From positions 1,282,848-1,346,847 of the forward strand of contig NW_027062618.1 in assembly GCF_032884065.1 (NCBI RefSeq): a stretch of DNA of 64,000 nt, in the 5' to 3' direction. The position numbers and the translations under genes are program-made. Below are positions 9,075 through 18,212 of this stretch, one piece after another; within the stretch, counting starts at the first letter, position 1; each line of letters begins with the position of its first letter. The stretch is from Artemia franciscana (taxonomy: Eukaryota; Arthropoda; Branchiopoda; Anostraca; Artemiidae). The notes below the pieces were generated by a model that did no database searches, had not been told where the DNA came from, and saw only the letters and a list, made by a program, of their open reading frames with translations.

Positions 9075-11105
9075 GTTTTTTTTTTATTTAATAACCAAAG
9101 AGAAGCGCGTGAAGTGCAGTATTAGAAGTGGGAAGATAATATTAGTTTACGTTTTGGATTTCAGTGAGCAAACTGTGACCACTTTACTGCCTATTTCCAT
9201 CTAATTAAAGATTTGGGTTATGTGACATATTGCCTCCTCTGTTCATCCTAAAACATTAAAATAAAAGCCAAAGTTTTTAGAAATATCTGAACTTTCATAA
9301 AGGTTCGTATAAGTATCCACTTAAAACTAAGTATATTAGTCGAAATACTCCTTCAAAGGTCGGAGTAATCTTTTAAGATAACTAGATTTTTGAAAAATTG
9401 TTTATAAGAGAAGGCAAATAATTATGTGATTTTTTTTTCAAGCCGGTATAGATGGTTCTCTGAATTTTCAATTTGAATCAGCAGAATAACATTTTGTTTG
9501 AACATTCACAAATGAAATGATAAAAAAAAAGTGGAAACTCACACCACATGAGCAACCACAGGAACGAAATGCGACAAGAATATTAGAATTTCTCACCTTC
9601 TCTATACCAAAGTCACAAAATATAGCTATGTTTTTACATAGAGGTTACATATATTTGCCCATAAAACTGTATAAACTGCTATATACACAGCTCAGGATGT
9701 TTATACTTATTTGGATACATGCCATCTAATCATGTTTCTAAGAATAGTTGCTAGTAAATCAAAATTTTTACTGGGTAATTCTCTTACTTAATGCTAAATG
9801 CTAAAAGAATTTCTAATGAAAGAATTTCTCTGTAAAGGAATTTCTTAATGCCTAACGCTAAAAGAATTTCAAATTTGTATTTTCGTGCTCAACAGACATG
9901 TTGAGATTTAAACATTTGAATTGAATATCTGAAAACCTCAAGATTAAAACAAAATTAATTAGAAATCTACCACAGCTTGAAACCCTGAGAATTTAAATCA
10001 CTAATATATACTTATCGAATACAAAAATAACCAACACATAATTGTTTGTTTTCTAAGGATATTTCGACTCATATACTTAGTTTGAAGCACACACCTACAT
10101 GCATCCTTATTAGAGTTCATATTTTTCTGACGATTTTTGTCTTTATTCGAATGTTTTAGGATGAATAGAAGAGGAGATACTAACAAAGAGCTCTAAACTA
10201 ATAGGACTAGCCATTATAAACGTTCACCGAAATATTGAGGTAAACATCAACAGTATAGTAAATAGATATGGCAACAGTGGAAATAAAGAGATAGACTTTT
10301 TCTTATAAAATTGTGATTTCTATAATTTAAGCAAAATATATCAAGATTTTAAAAGTACGAAGATGCGCTACGTTGTTATGAAAAGTGAAATTTTGATTAG
10401 TAAATTTTCGAGATTTCGTCCAAGTTGAAACAGTTTATCATAACTCTATTAATGGTGAGGGTTTTAAGTTAATGCTTTAGCTTAAACCATCGCTTGAAAT
10501 GAATTGTATGTGTTTCTATCTCTTTGTTCTAGTTTTTTTTTTGCTACAACCCCGAAACATACTAGTACTTAATCTTTGATACATATTTTACAAATACACA
10601 ATTTGTAATTTAATCCCTATTTCTCACTCTTCATTACTATCACAATTATTAAGCGATGCGATAAGGTTAGGTGACATGCTAAATGGATGGACCTATAAAA
10701 ATAGTCAAAATGAATAAATAACCCCCAAGAGATGGTCCAAGACTAATTTCTTTGACAATACAAAGGTTAGCTCACTCGCTATAGTGGTTAGAAGTTCAAA
10801 GGTGAAAAATGATGCAGAAAATATTAAATATCATTTTTTTTTACACATGATGAACAGCTTTTTTATTTTTTTTTTTTTATGAGGGGATCCTTTTTATAAC
10901 TTACCATTTTTGCATTAATATTTTTCCGTCATTTTAATTTCACCAGATTTATTAGAACTTTAACCCAGATCAGATTTTGGATTAAATTTATGGCCATACT
11001 GCCTACCTACGACACATAATTGTCAGGTTCCCTTTAAATTGCTTGTATTTGTTAGTTCGCAAGTTTACCGAAGCAAGCTATTATGCGCCCCCCGCTAAGA
11101 GAAAT
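9075..11105. other. Long AT-rich non-coding region
   Basis: No gene, RNA or known mobile element supported. Near 9785-9865 there is a small local repeat of CTAAAAGAATTTC words. Confidence 0.5.
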
Positions 11106-11121
11106 CCTGGATCCGCCCCTG
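11106..11121 (-). mobile_element. Possible lone hAT-like terminal sequence
   Basis: CCTGGATCCGCCCCTG is the reverse complement of CAGGGGCGGATCCAGG, a terminal inverted repeat type I associate with hAT transposons. I find no matching opposite end in the window, so at most one end survives. Identity by short-motif memory only. Confidence 0.25.
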
Positions 11122-11484
11122 TCCACAGCTAGGTAGCAGTCTGCTAATTCAGGGACCCTGTGGAATCTAATTAATCTAACCGAGGGTATGGTAGTATCTC
11201 CCCATATAAGGAGCTAAAGAGTTTTTCTTGCTCCCCTTTTGTCATTTCAAGATCATATCGATCATTTAAGCGTAAAACTTTCTCAAAATATCCAGTCGAC
11301 GTATTATTTGAAAATATTATTCCATTTTCTATATTAAAAATAATTTACACTCTTTAATGGCTTCTTATATGAACTACTGCTCAATTGTTCATCATAATAA
11401 CTTTTGAACGGGCATAAAATCATTACAGGTATGCTACTTCAAAATGCTTTTATCACTCCTAATAGGTATTAAATAAAAAAAAGC

Positions 11485-11663
11485 TGATTTTTTTAGCTGA
11501 AAGTAAGGAGCGACATTAAAACTTAAAACGAACAGAAATTACTCCGTATATGAAAGGGGTTGTCTCCTCTACAATTCCTCGCTCTTTACGCTAAAGCTTT
11601 TAATTGTTTTAAAGAGTAGAATTGTGGCAAAGAGTCAAACTTTAGCGTAAAGAGCGAGGGATT
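11485..11663. repeat. Foldback element with truncated right arm
   Basis: Full left arm (11485-11600: TTTTAGCTGAAAGTAAGGAG to CTCTTTACGCTAAAG), loop, then only the first about 24 bases of the right arm (TTTAGCGTAAAGAGCGAGGG, 11641 on) before the non-LTR element sequence begins. Confidence 0.7.
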
Positions 11664-11683
11664 CTGAGCTATCGGATCCAGTT

Positions 11684-12493
11684 ATGAATTCTACTAGTAA
11701 TTCGGATACGAGTGTTAATGCGGACTGCCAGAAAACGAATGCAGAGAATATCATTAAAATTTTGGAAATGGTCCAATCTATAAATGTGAACATGGAAACC
11801 CTAAAGCAGAGTGTATTTGAAATTCAAAACGATTTGGGTACAGTTAAAAGTCGTGTTATGGTGCTTGAAAATAAAAGTAATGCAACGGACAATGAAATTG
11901 CAACAGTGAAGTTGGAATTTCTAACTCTACAAAGTATTGTAAAAGCCCAGTCACAGCTGATTAAGAAATGCAATTAGGAAATGAATGTGGTTGTGTCCCA
12001 GTCTCTTGTTGATGAAAATCGGGACAAGTTGCATAATTTGTTGTTTTGGGGCTTTAATGATGTACCCTTGAATGAGGCTGCATCTCGGGTTTCTAAGGTG
12101 ATTGTAGCTGGTTTGTCACTCCCACCTGACAAGTTGCCACCATTCACTGTGGTTCACTGTTCCAAGAATTTTGTTAAAATTAGGGTGGACAGTGTCCAGG
12201 CACGTTTTTTGATTCTAAGTAATGCGAAAAAATTAAAAGGGAAAGAGTTCGGTGTTTATAAGTCTGTTTTTATTAGTGATGATGTCTCACCGCGTGTGCG
12301 GGTTTTGCGGAAAGAATTACTTGGGTTACGTAAGCGTTTGGCGGATAAAGGTGTGGAATGCTGGGTACCTCCTACCCTACCACCCAGCATCTCTGTTAAA
12401 AAGGACAACCGTGTTATTAAAGTGCCTTGGTACAATGCTAAGAGTTTGTTGGATTCTAAATTTTTTTTAATTTTTCTTTTTTGCAGTTGTTAG
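11684..12493 (+). pseudogene. Non-LTR retrotransposon ORF1 (coiled coil plus RRM-like), one in-frame stop
   Basis: ORF1 of a LINE. The first 97 codons give a heptad-rich segment (NIIKILEMVQSINVNMETLK and on, rich in L/I/V at a/d positions) typical of the ORF1p trimeric coiled coil. A TAG at 11975-11977 interrupts the frame. The same frame resumes at 11978 and runs 171 codons with an RRM-like core (LLFWGFNDVP, FVKIRVDS) and a C-terminal segment (VFISDDVSPRVRVLRKELLGLRKRL) of the type found in CR1/Jockey-like ORF1 proteins. The protein would bind element RNA and chaperone it. With a single stop, the copy is young or the base is an error. The clade call is tentative; the coiled-coil/RRM layout is clearer. 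Confidence 0.7.
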
Positions 12494-12838
12494 AATTAGT
12501 TAGTGTTTATTTGTTATTGAAAAGAATAATTAAAAAAAAAAATAATAACAAAATTTAATAAAAAAAATAAAATAAAACTTACTATTTTGTCGCAATAATT
12601 ATGGTTGTGTGATTGTAGGAATTAGTAGCCGTTGTATTTGGTAACTTGTACATGGATTCGTTACGGGTTAACGAAATACGGCCTGTTTCTTTTTGTGTTT
12701 GTTTTTTTCTAAGATGGAAAGTGTCATTCTTTTGTTGTTTCTTATATTCTATTTTGTTCTTGTTTAGTTCTTTTTCTTTTCTTTTTTGTTTTGTTGTGGA
12801 GATGAGGCCAAATTACTTTGTTGTAAAACTGTATAAAT
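12494..12838 (+). other. Inter-ORF region of the LINE
   Basis: T-rich and A-rich DNA between ORF1 and ORF2. It contains no further domain. I infer it is part of the same element because both ORFs are collinear on the plus strand. Confidence 0.5.
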
Positions 12839-13529
12839 ATGGTTGATAATGATTGTGGCACCCCGGGCAACAGCCGTCTTAAAATTTTGGAAGTTTCATT
12901 TGTGGATTTTGGTAGTATGTTTACGGAGCAGCTCCACCGGAATTCTGATATTGGGATTGCTGGTCAATATGTTTCTTGTAATTCAAAGTACTTATTTAAG
13001 GATGGTTTGAGGTCCGTGAATGGTGGTGGTGATTCTGAAGATCTCAGAGTTTTCCATCTTAACTGCCAGGGTTTGAACTCATCTTTTAATTTTATATGCG
13101 AGATATGTGAACTTTCCATTTTTCAGGTTATTGGTCTCACAGAAACATGGCTAAATGAGCATAACTCTGCTCTCTTGGATATTCCAGGGTATACATTTTT
13201 TCATAGGAATCGTCAATTTCGTCAACATGAAGGTATTGGAGCTTATATACGGAGCGATATCGAGGTTTTGGTAAGAAGTGATCTAGTGCTGTTTCACGAG
13301 ATGTTATTTGAGCCACTTATCCTTCAGCTCAGGCTTAAGCCAAAAGATGTTTATGGTGTTGTACTATATAGACCACCATCTGGGTCTATACCGGCCTTTT
13401 TTGATATTTTGGAGGAACAGTTGGATAAACTACCTACTGGTTCGCACCCATTCTTCATGCTTGGGGACTTTAATATTGACCTTAATGATATGAATTCGAA
13501 TACTCCTATAGATTTCCTACAGCTTTATG
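12839..13529 (+). pseudogene. Non-LTR retrotransposon ORF2, N-terminal endonuclease domain only
   Basis: The first about 230 codons of ORF2. Apurinic-endonuclease-like (APE) motifs are in order: FHLNCQGL, GLTETWL (catalytic Glu) and FMLGDFNIDL (Asp/Asn pair), as in Jockey/CR1-type LINEs. This domain nicks the target to prime reverse transcription. The reading frame is lost at about 13529, where the A-rich/GACCGGGACAC block begins, so the rest of the endonuclease, the reverse transcriptase and the 3' end are absent. The missing part is not the RT fragment in the histone spacers, which looks like a different (RTE-like) clade. Confidence 0.8.
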
Positions 13530-14133
13530 TAGTAAAAACTACATAACTAAAAACTAAAAAAAAACAAAAAAAATGTAAAAACTACAGAAAAAAACTAAAA
13601 AGAAAGAAAGGCTAAAAACTAATGAAAAAAATAAAAACTGAAAAAGAAAAAAAATTAAAAAAAGAAAAAAAAGTGAAAAATAAAGGAGAAAAAGAAAACT
13701 AAAAAAAAAAGCGACCGGGACACAGAGATTGTTCGAATAGAAATTACAGACCGGGACACAAATGACGACCGGGACACAGGGAATATAAATGACGACCGGG
13801 AACCTCAAAGAAAAATTACAGACTGGGACACCCGGACACAAATCACGACCAGGACACAGGGAATATAAATGACGACCGGGACATAGGGACACCACTACAA
13901 CGGGGACGCCGGGGGCACAGGCGGGATATATAAATGACGACCGGGACACAGGGATTGTTCGAATAGAAATTACAGACCAGGACACCGGCACACAAATGAC
14001 GACCGGGACACCAGGACACAGGGAATATAAATGACGACCGGGACACTCAAAGAGATATTACAAACTGGGACACCGGGACACAAATGACGACCGGGATACA
14101 GGGAATATAATTGACGACCGGGACACACGGACA
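13530..14133 (+). repeat. A-rich block plus GACCGGGACAC minisatellite (copy 3, fullest)
   Basis: About 180 bases of CTAAAAA-type words (to 13710), then about 420 bases of tandem units with the alternating cores GACGACCGGGACACAGGG-AATATAAAT and ACAGACCGGGACACAAAT, period about 50 with many variants. A subset carry GATTGTTCGAATAGAAATT. It interrupts the LINE ORF2 on its left. Confidence 0.8.
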
Positions 14134-14295
14134 CATCATTAGAATAATGAGGTGTAGATCTGAATACGGATTGTTTTTCCCATGGACAATTATTTTTTGC
14201 ATATTCAAGAGTCAGTAAACCTGACAATCTATTTATATGCACAGACAATGGGACAGCGAAGAATGTTGTATGTTCGCACGTTTTACGTAGTTAAA

Positions 14296-14298
<3 letters not shown>
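14134..14298. other. Short unique segment between minisatellite and AT tract
   Basis: Contains GGACAGCGAAGAATGTTG and TTTTACGTAGTTAAAAA words but nothing I can assign. Confidence 0.4.

Positions 14299-14388
<90 letters not shown>
14299..14388. repeat. (AT)45 microsatellite at the left edge of the histone array
   Basis: Ninety bases of uninterrupted AT run straight into H2B coding sequence at 14389. It marks the left breakpoint of the array. Confidence 0.97.
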
Positions 14389-14390
<2 letters not shown>

Positions 14391-14656
14391 CTAGTGATGG
14401 TGGACCTCTTGTTGTAGTGAGCTAGACGAGAGGCTTCCGCAGCAATCCTTTCAAAGATATCGTTGACAAAGCTATTCATGATGCTCATTGCCTTGCTAGA
14501 AACACCAGTGTCGGGATGCACTTGCTTGAGAACTTTGTAAATGTAAATGGCGTAGCTTTCCTTCCTCTTTCGTTTCCTTTTCTTATCAGTTTTACTAATG
14601 TTTTTCTGCGCCTTACCAGCTTTCTTTGCTGCTTTTCCTGAAGTTTTTGGAGCCAT
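14389..14656 (-). pseudogene. H2B: Histone H2B, U1 copy, 3'-truncated
   Basis: Codons 1-89 of H2B are intact from the ATG at 14656. Homology to the other H2B copies stops at 14389, inside the sequence for the loop before the C-terminal part (after TSTITS-type residues), and is replaced by the AT tract. The last 34 residues ([10 protein letters not shown] onward, including the ubiquitylated lysine region) and the 3' stem-loop are missing. The frame runs on through AT repeats as (IY)n to a stop at 14291, predicting a 121-residue chimera. The promoter with TATATAAA (minus strand, about 14720-14727) is kept, so transcription is possible, but the mRNA lacks a histone 3' end. Pseudogene at the array boundary. 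Confidence 0.93.
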
Positions 14657-14872
14657 TGTTAATAGATTCTTTAACAGAATCCAATAATCAAATGAATAGC
14701 GTTTCCAGAACTCGACCCGTTTATATACCAACTACAGTTCGCGCGCAATTCTTTTCTCAGAGGAACTCAGTTCGCTGGCTGGAGTATAACTTGTTTGCGC
14801 ATTCAAAAACAGACATCATTTTCAATTTGTTTGTGTTTAAAGAATCTCAAGGAATTTCGTAACCTAGAAACC
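14657..14872. promoter_or_regulatory. Divergent H2B/H2A promoter, U1
   Basis: 216 bp between the two start codons. The H2B side has TATATAAA (minus strand, 14720-14727). The H2A side has TATAAC at 14785-14790, where U2, U3, U5 and U6 all read TATAAA. That base change probably weakens the U1 H2A TATA box. A GCGCGC patch lies between them. Confidence 0.8.
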
Positions 14873-15253
14873 ATGTCAGGAAGAGGAAAGGGTGGAAAAG
14901 TGAAGGGAAAGGCAAAGTCCCGTTCAAACAGGGCAGGTCTCCAATTCCCAGTGGGAAGGATCCACCGTCTTCTGAGAAAGGGCAACTATGCGGAGCTAGT
15001 TGGTGCAGGCGCACCCGTTTACCTTGCAGCGGTGATGGAGTATTTGGCTGCCGAGGTCCTTGAGCTTGCTGGTAATGCTGCACGAGATAACAAAAAAACT
15101 CGTATCATTCCTCGTTACCTTCAGCTTGCCATTAGAAACGATGAAGAACTCAACAAGCTTCTGTCAGGGGTCACCATTGCCCAAGGAGGCGTTTTGCCCA
15201 ATATTCAAGCAGTCCTTCTACCAAAGAAGACTGAAAAACCGGCAAAGGCTTAA
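14873..15253 (+). CDS. H2A: Histone H2A, U1 copy, with two substitutions
   Basis: 126 aa, core nucleosomal H2A. The start at 14873 (MSGRGKGGK) is the conserved H2A N-terminus; the frame is open upstream but that DNA is promoter and leader. The histone fold, the acidic patch (E56, E61, E64, DEE near 90-92) and the short tail ending KPAKA are present, with no SQ motif, so this is not H2A.X. Two changes separate it from the other four copies: R42 to L (CGA to CTA), where the conserved arginine contacts DNA, and H82 to Y. With the weakened TATA and the truncated H2B partner, this edge copy looks relaxed from selection. The stop is followed by a proper stem-loop at 15300. Confidence 0.95.
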   Translation: MSGRGKGGKVKGKAKSRSNRAGLQFPVGRIHRLLRKGNYAELVGAGAPVYLAAVMEYLAAEVLELAGNAARDNKKTRIIPRYLQLAIRNDEELNKLLSGVTIAQGGVLPNIQAVLLPKKTEKPAKA

Positions 15254-15299
15254 ATGAATCTAATTTTTAGCTCCAGGCCCAACCCCCAAATTAACCAAC

Positions 15300-15315
15300 A
15301 GCCCTTTTAAGGGCT
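15300..15315 (+). promoter_or_regulatory. H2A mRNA 3' stem-loop, U1
   Basis: AGCCCTTTTAAGGGCT, 6-bp stem and 4-base loop. This is the SLBP-bound signal of replication-dependent histone mRNAs, 47 nt after the stop. Confidence 0.93.
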
Positions 15316-15917
15316 ACAAATTAATTGAATTGCTCTATAGCATGTGACCATCTGGAAAGGAAAAAGCTATGAAATTTAGGATACTGAATGTGAAAAGGAA
15401 AACTTTCACATTTGCCTACCTAGTAACAACGCGTAAGAATTGACTGGAGGCGGGGGAAACATTTTCCTTGAAAATCGTTAAATTATACCCCAACAAAACA
15501 TGAATAAATATTTCAAGCTTGCCCTTTTGTTACAAGCAATAAAGTCTGCTTTTACATTGATCTCGTTACAAAGCATAGGACTTGAGAGGAAGCTCATTTT
15601 CACCTAAGAAACCAATAGATTATACGCAAAAATTGAGGAACTGTTTTTAAAAATAAACCAAGAGCCTCTAATTCGACTAATTTAAACTAGCCTAGGAAGC
15701 CATAGGGTAGTCATCAAAGGTAGAAACATTTGTGGGAGACTTGTCGTTTTTGTTTCAGAAGGAAAAAAGTTAAAAACAAAAAAAAACAATGGATAAACAT
15801 ATTTTGATTCTTTCTAAATATTTGTCTACTAAAAACCTTGCTTTATGACTCTAAAATTAGGCATTTTGTTTCTTTTCAGTTTGTGGATCAACATTCATTT
15901 TGTTACAAAATCTTTCA
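15316..15917. other. H2A-5S spacer, U1
   Basis: AT-rich, no ORF or RNA recognised. Conserved in U2, U3, U5 and U6 with few differences. It supplies the upstream region of the 5S gene. Confidence 0.6.
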
Positions 15918-16037
15918 GCCAACGGCCATACCACGTTGAAAGTACCCAGTCTCGTCAGATCCTGGAAGTCACACAACGTCGGGCCCGGTCAGTACTTGGA
16001 TGGGTGACCGCCTGGGAACACCGGGTGCTGTTGACAT
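15918..16037 (+). rRNA. 5S rRNA: 5S ribosomal RNA, U1 (A117 variant)
   Basis: 120 nt, from GCCAACGGCCATACCACG to GGTGCTGTTGACAT. The internal Pol III control region (box A region near AGTCTCGTCAGATC to box C GTACTTGGATGGGTGACC) is intact. A T-run (TTTTTTT from 16039) gives Pol III termination. Position 117 is A, while U5 and U6 have G; in helix I this replaces the C2-G117 pair by C-A. It lies between H2A and H1 and is transcribed in the same direction as H2A. Confidence 0.96.
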
Positions 16038-16204
16038 CTTTTTTTCTTTTTATGTTTTTATTATGATTTCTTTTTATTCAAAGTAAAATAATATTCTTTA
16101 ACAAACTCGTTTCCTTATTCTAACAACACCAAGATGATTATATTTTATATAAGAGAAAAAAGAGAGACTAAATTGGACATTTCCCTGATTCCATCTATCG
16201 GTAA

Positions 16205-16590
16205 TAAATAAATGCGAGTCAACTGTTTTGGCTTAGATGATAAGCAAATAAATGAAGGCGAAAATTGAACAGCCACAACAGTTGACTCACATTTATTTAA
16301 GCCAATAAATAAAGTCAAAAATTGTAACCAAAGTGACATTATAAGCCCCCAAGATATTTTAGTTGACCATTCCAGCAACTAAATCAAGTTGAAAGCCACC
16401 AAGAAACAGACAGTTTTAAATGGTTAATTCTCCTCTGCCGGAATGGGTTCTTCAGCCCTTGGGGCATCTCCTTGATCGGTCAAATATATTGGGGGCTTAT
16501 AATGTCACTCTTTGATCCCAATTTTCGACTTTATTTATTGGCTCATTAGCTATGCCAAAACAACAGTTGACTCACACTCATTCCTGATCT
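16205..16590. repeat. Large inverted repeat in the 5S-H1 spacer
   Basis: Arms of at least about 75 bp: 16298-16373 (AGCCAATAAATAAAGTC to CATTATAAGCCCCCAAGATA) and 16472-16552 (TATTGGGGGCTTATAATG to GACTTTATTTATTGGCT) are reverse complements with few mismatches. Weaker outer pairing uses GAGTCAACTGTTTTGGC and CAACAGTTGACTC. The loop is about 100 bases. It recurs at about 24785-25170 (U2), 33016-33401 (U3), 42745-43130 (U5) and 51260-51645 (U6). It could be an old MITE or foldback element fixed in the repeat. Confidence 0.75.
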
Positions 16591-16678
16591 CCAAAAAGTT
16601 GGCGTGTAATTTAGTATATTTCATTGGGGGCACTTTACCAGTAATTTCTGATAAAAGCTCACTGAACAGTGTATTTAT

Positions 16679-17150
16679 GTCCAAACCGTCTTCATATATT
16701 TTTGGGCTCAACTCCATTGTACAGTTCAACTACTTTTGTCTTTCAGTAGCATCTACACCAAAAATTTGCTCATTCCTTCAATAGCGCCGCGTAAACAGCT
16801 GACTTAAATCAAAGACTTTACTTTAAAGTTAGTCTTTGATTTGTCCATGTCCAAATCCTCTTCATATGTTTTCGGGCCCAACTCCTTTCTACAGTTCAAG
16901 TTGCCTTGGTCTTTCAATAGCAAAAGTCTACTTGTTCCTTCAATAGCGCCGCCTAAGCAACTGTCTTAAAGACTAATTTTAAAGTTAGTCTTTGATTGGT
17001 CTATGTCCAAAGTCCCTTCAAATGTTTTCGGCCTCAGCTCCATTATACAGTTCAACTGTCTTTCTCTTTCAAGTGCATCAATGACACCAATGTACTTGCT
17101 CCTTCAAGAGCGCCGCACAAACGACTGACTTGAATCAAAGACTTTAGCCA
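16679..17150. repeat. Three degenerate tandem sub-repeats in the 5S-H1 spacer, U1
   Basis: Sub-repeats start at 16679, 16849 and 17005 (ATGTCCAAA-TC/GTC, then TTCAT/AAATNTTTTCGGGC, CAGTTCAA, TTCAATAGCGCCGC or TCAAGAGCGCCGC, then AAAGAC). The periods are about 170 and 156 bp. The first two end in near-palindromes of AAAGACTAACTTT with its complement. The third sub-repeat is the source of the satellite monomer in U6. Confidence 0.8.
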
Positions 17151-17337
17151 TAAAATCTAGTCTAAGATGGTGTTTTTTAGACAGCAATAGCACTAAAATG
17201 CAAAAGTAACTATTATACAACGTGTTTTGGGCTCAAACAACAGCTAAATTATACTTGAAAGGGAAAAGTTGACAGTCAAAATGTCAAATTAATAGCATTA
17301 TAACTTTCTGAACAGAGTTTCGAGCATTTGCTTTGAT

Positions 17338-17353
17338 AGCCCTGAAAAGGGCT
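17338..17353 (-). promoter_or_regulatory. H1 mRNA 3' stem-loop, U1
   Basis: On the minus strand AGCCCTTTTCAGGGCT; 6-bp stem, loop TTTC, the canonical histone 3' signal, 33 nt beyond the stop. Confidence 0.92.
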
Positions 17354-17386
17354 GTTTGATACTGTAGGATAGACCTATTGCACACA

Positions 17387-18061
17387 TTACTTTTTAGCTG
17401 GTTTCTTAGCCACTGACTTTTTAGATGCCACTTTCTTGGCGGGAGCTTTCTTGACTGATGGCCCCTTCTTAGGTATCGACTTCTTTGCTGCTACTGCTTT
17501 TTTGGCAACAGTGGGTTTCTTGAAAGTCTTTACAGGTTTCTTGCTACCAGCCATTGGCTTGGTAGCCTTTTTGGATGAAGTTGACTTTTTAACTGCAGTA
17601 GGTTTGGCTGTTTTCTTGACTGAGGTCTTCTTAGCTGTGGGCTTGGTAGGCTTTACAGCCTTGGGGTTTTCGGCCTTGATAGGCTTTGCAAGCTTGAAAG
17701 AACCAGTTACGCCAGTACCTTTGGGATTTATAACAATTCCATTTGCAAGGCAGCGCTTCAAAGCTTGCTTAAGATGCATATTCACAACTTTGGCATCATT
17801 GCCAACCTGAAAATTGGCCATTATGTATTTGAGAATGGCCTGACGGCTAGATCCCCCGCGTTCTTTCAGGTCAGCAATGGATTTGGTGATCATTTCGGTG
17901 TATTTTGGGTGGTTTGCTGATGCCGTGGCTTTTTTATCCCCTTTAGGTTTTGCAACCTTAGCTGGTTTTGGAGCCTTTGCTTTCTTTTCCTTCTTGGCTG
18001 GTGAAGCCATGCTCTGGGATTCTACAGATGTTGGTGCCACTTGAGCTTCAACTTCAGACAT
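17387..18061 (-). CDS. H1: Linker histone H1, U1 copy
   Basis: 224 aa from the ATG at 18061 (MSEVEAQVAP). The frame is open slightly upstream but only with a TTG. Layout: K/A/P-rich N-tail (1-50), winged-helix globular domain about 51-126 (HPKYTEMITKSIADLKERGG through GTGVTGSFKLAK), then a long lysine-rich C-tail of KPTAKK/KKS-type repeats that condenses linker DNA. Differences from U2: K46T, P48S, and a tail residue change that turns the TPKK motif (a CDK-site and minor-groove motif) into IPKK. On the minus strand, between the 5S gene and the LINE fragment. Its mRNA ends in the stem-loop, so it is replication dependent. Confidence 0.96.
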   Translation of the reverse strand: MSEVEAQVAPTSVESQSMASPAKKEKKAKAPKPAKVAKPKGDKKATASANHPKYTEMITKSIADLKERGGSSRQAILKYIMANFQVGNDAKVVNMHLKQALKRCLANGIVINPKGTGVTGSFKLAKPIKAENPKAVKPTKPTAKKTSVKKTAKPTAVKKSTSSKKATKPMAGSKKPVKTFKKPTVAKKAVAAKKSIPKKGPSVKKAPAKKVASKKSVAKKPAKK

Positions 18062-18212
18062 TTCCAATTCTTTTCTAACTTTTCTCTATCACTAGCGCGA
18101 CTGAATATCCAATACATGTTTATTTTCAAAGTTTTACAATTGTACTTTGGAAACCGCCGTACCCGGGTTAACATTATTCTCTGTGCGCGAGCTAAGGAAT
18201 TTCGGCCGTGCT

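Noticed and set aside
13554-14248. Minus-strand ORFs rich in CPGRHL/VPVVI repeats
   Set aside because: They translate the GACCGGGACAC minisatellite and A-rich tract; tandem DNA gives tandem peptides, not a gene.
14803-15083. Antisense ORFs over H2A (and equal ones in U2-U6)
   Set aside because: Shadows of the strongly biased H2A coding sequence, without start context or family signal.
15845-16066. Plus-strand ORF spanning the 5S gene
   Set aside because: It runs through the 5S rRNA sequence; the RNA gene explains the conservation.
17436-17810. Plus-strand hydrophobic ORF opposite H1 (repeated in each unit)
   Set aside because: Complement of the lysine-rich H1 tail gives Phe/Leu/Val codons; an apparent membrane protein, but only a shadow.
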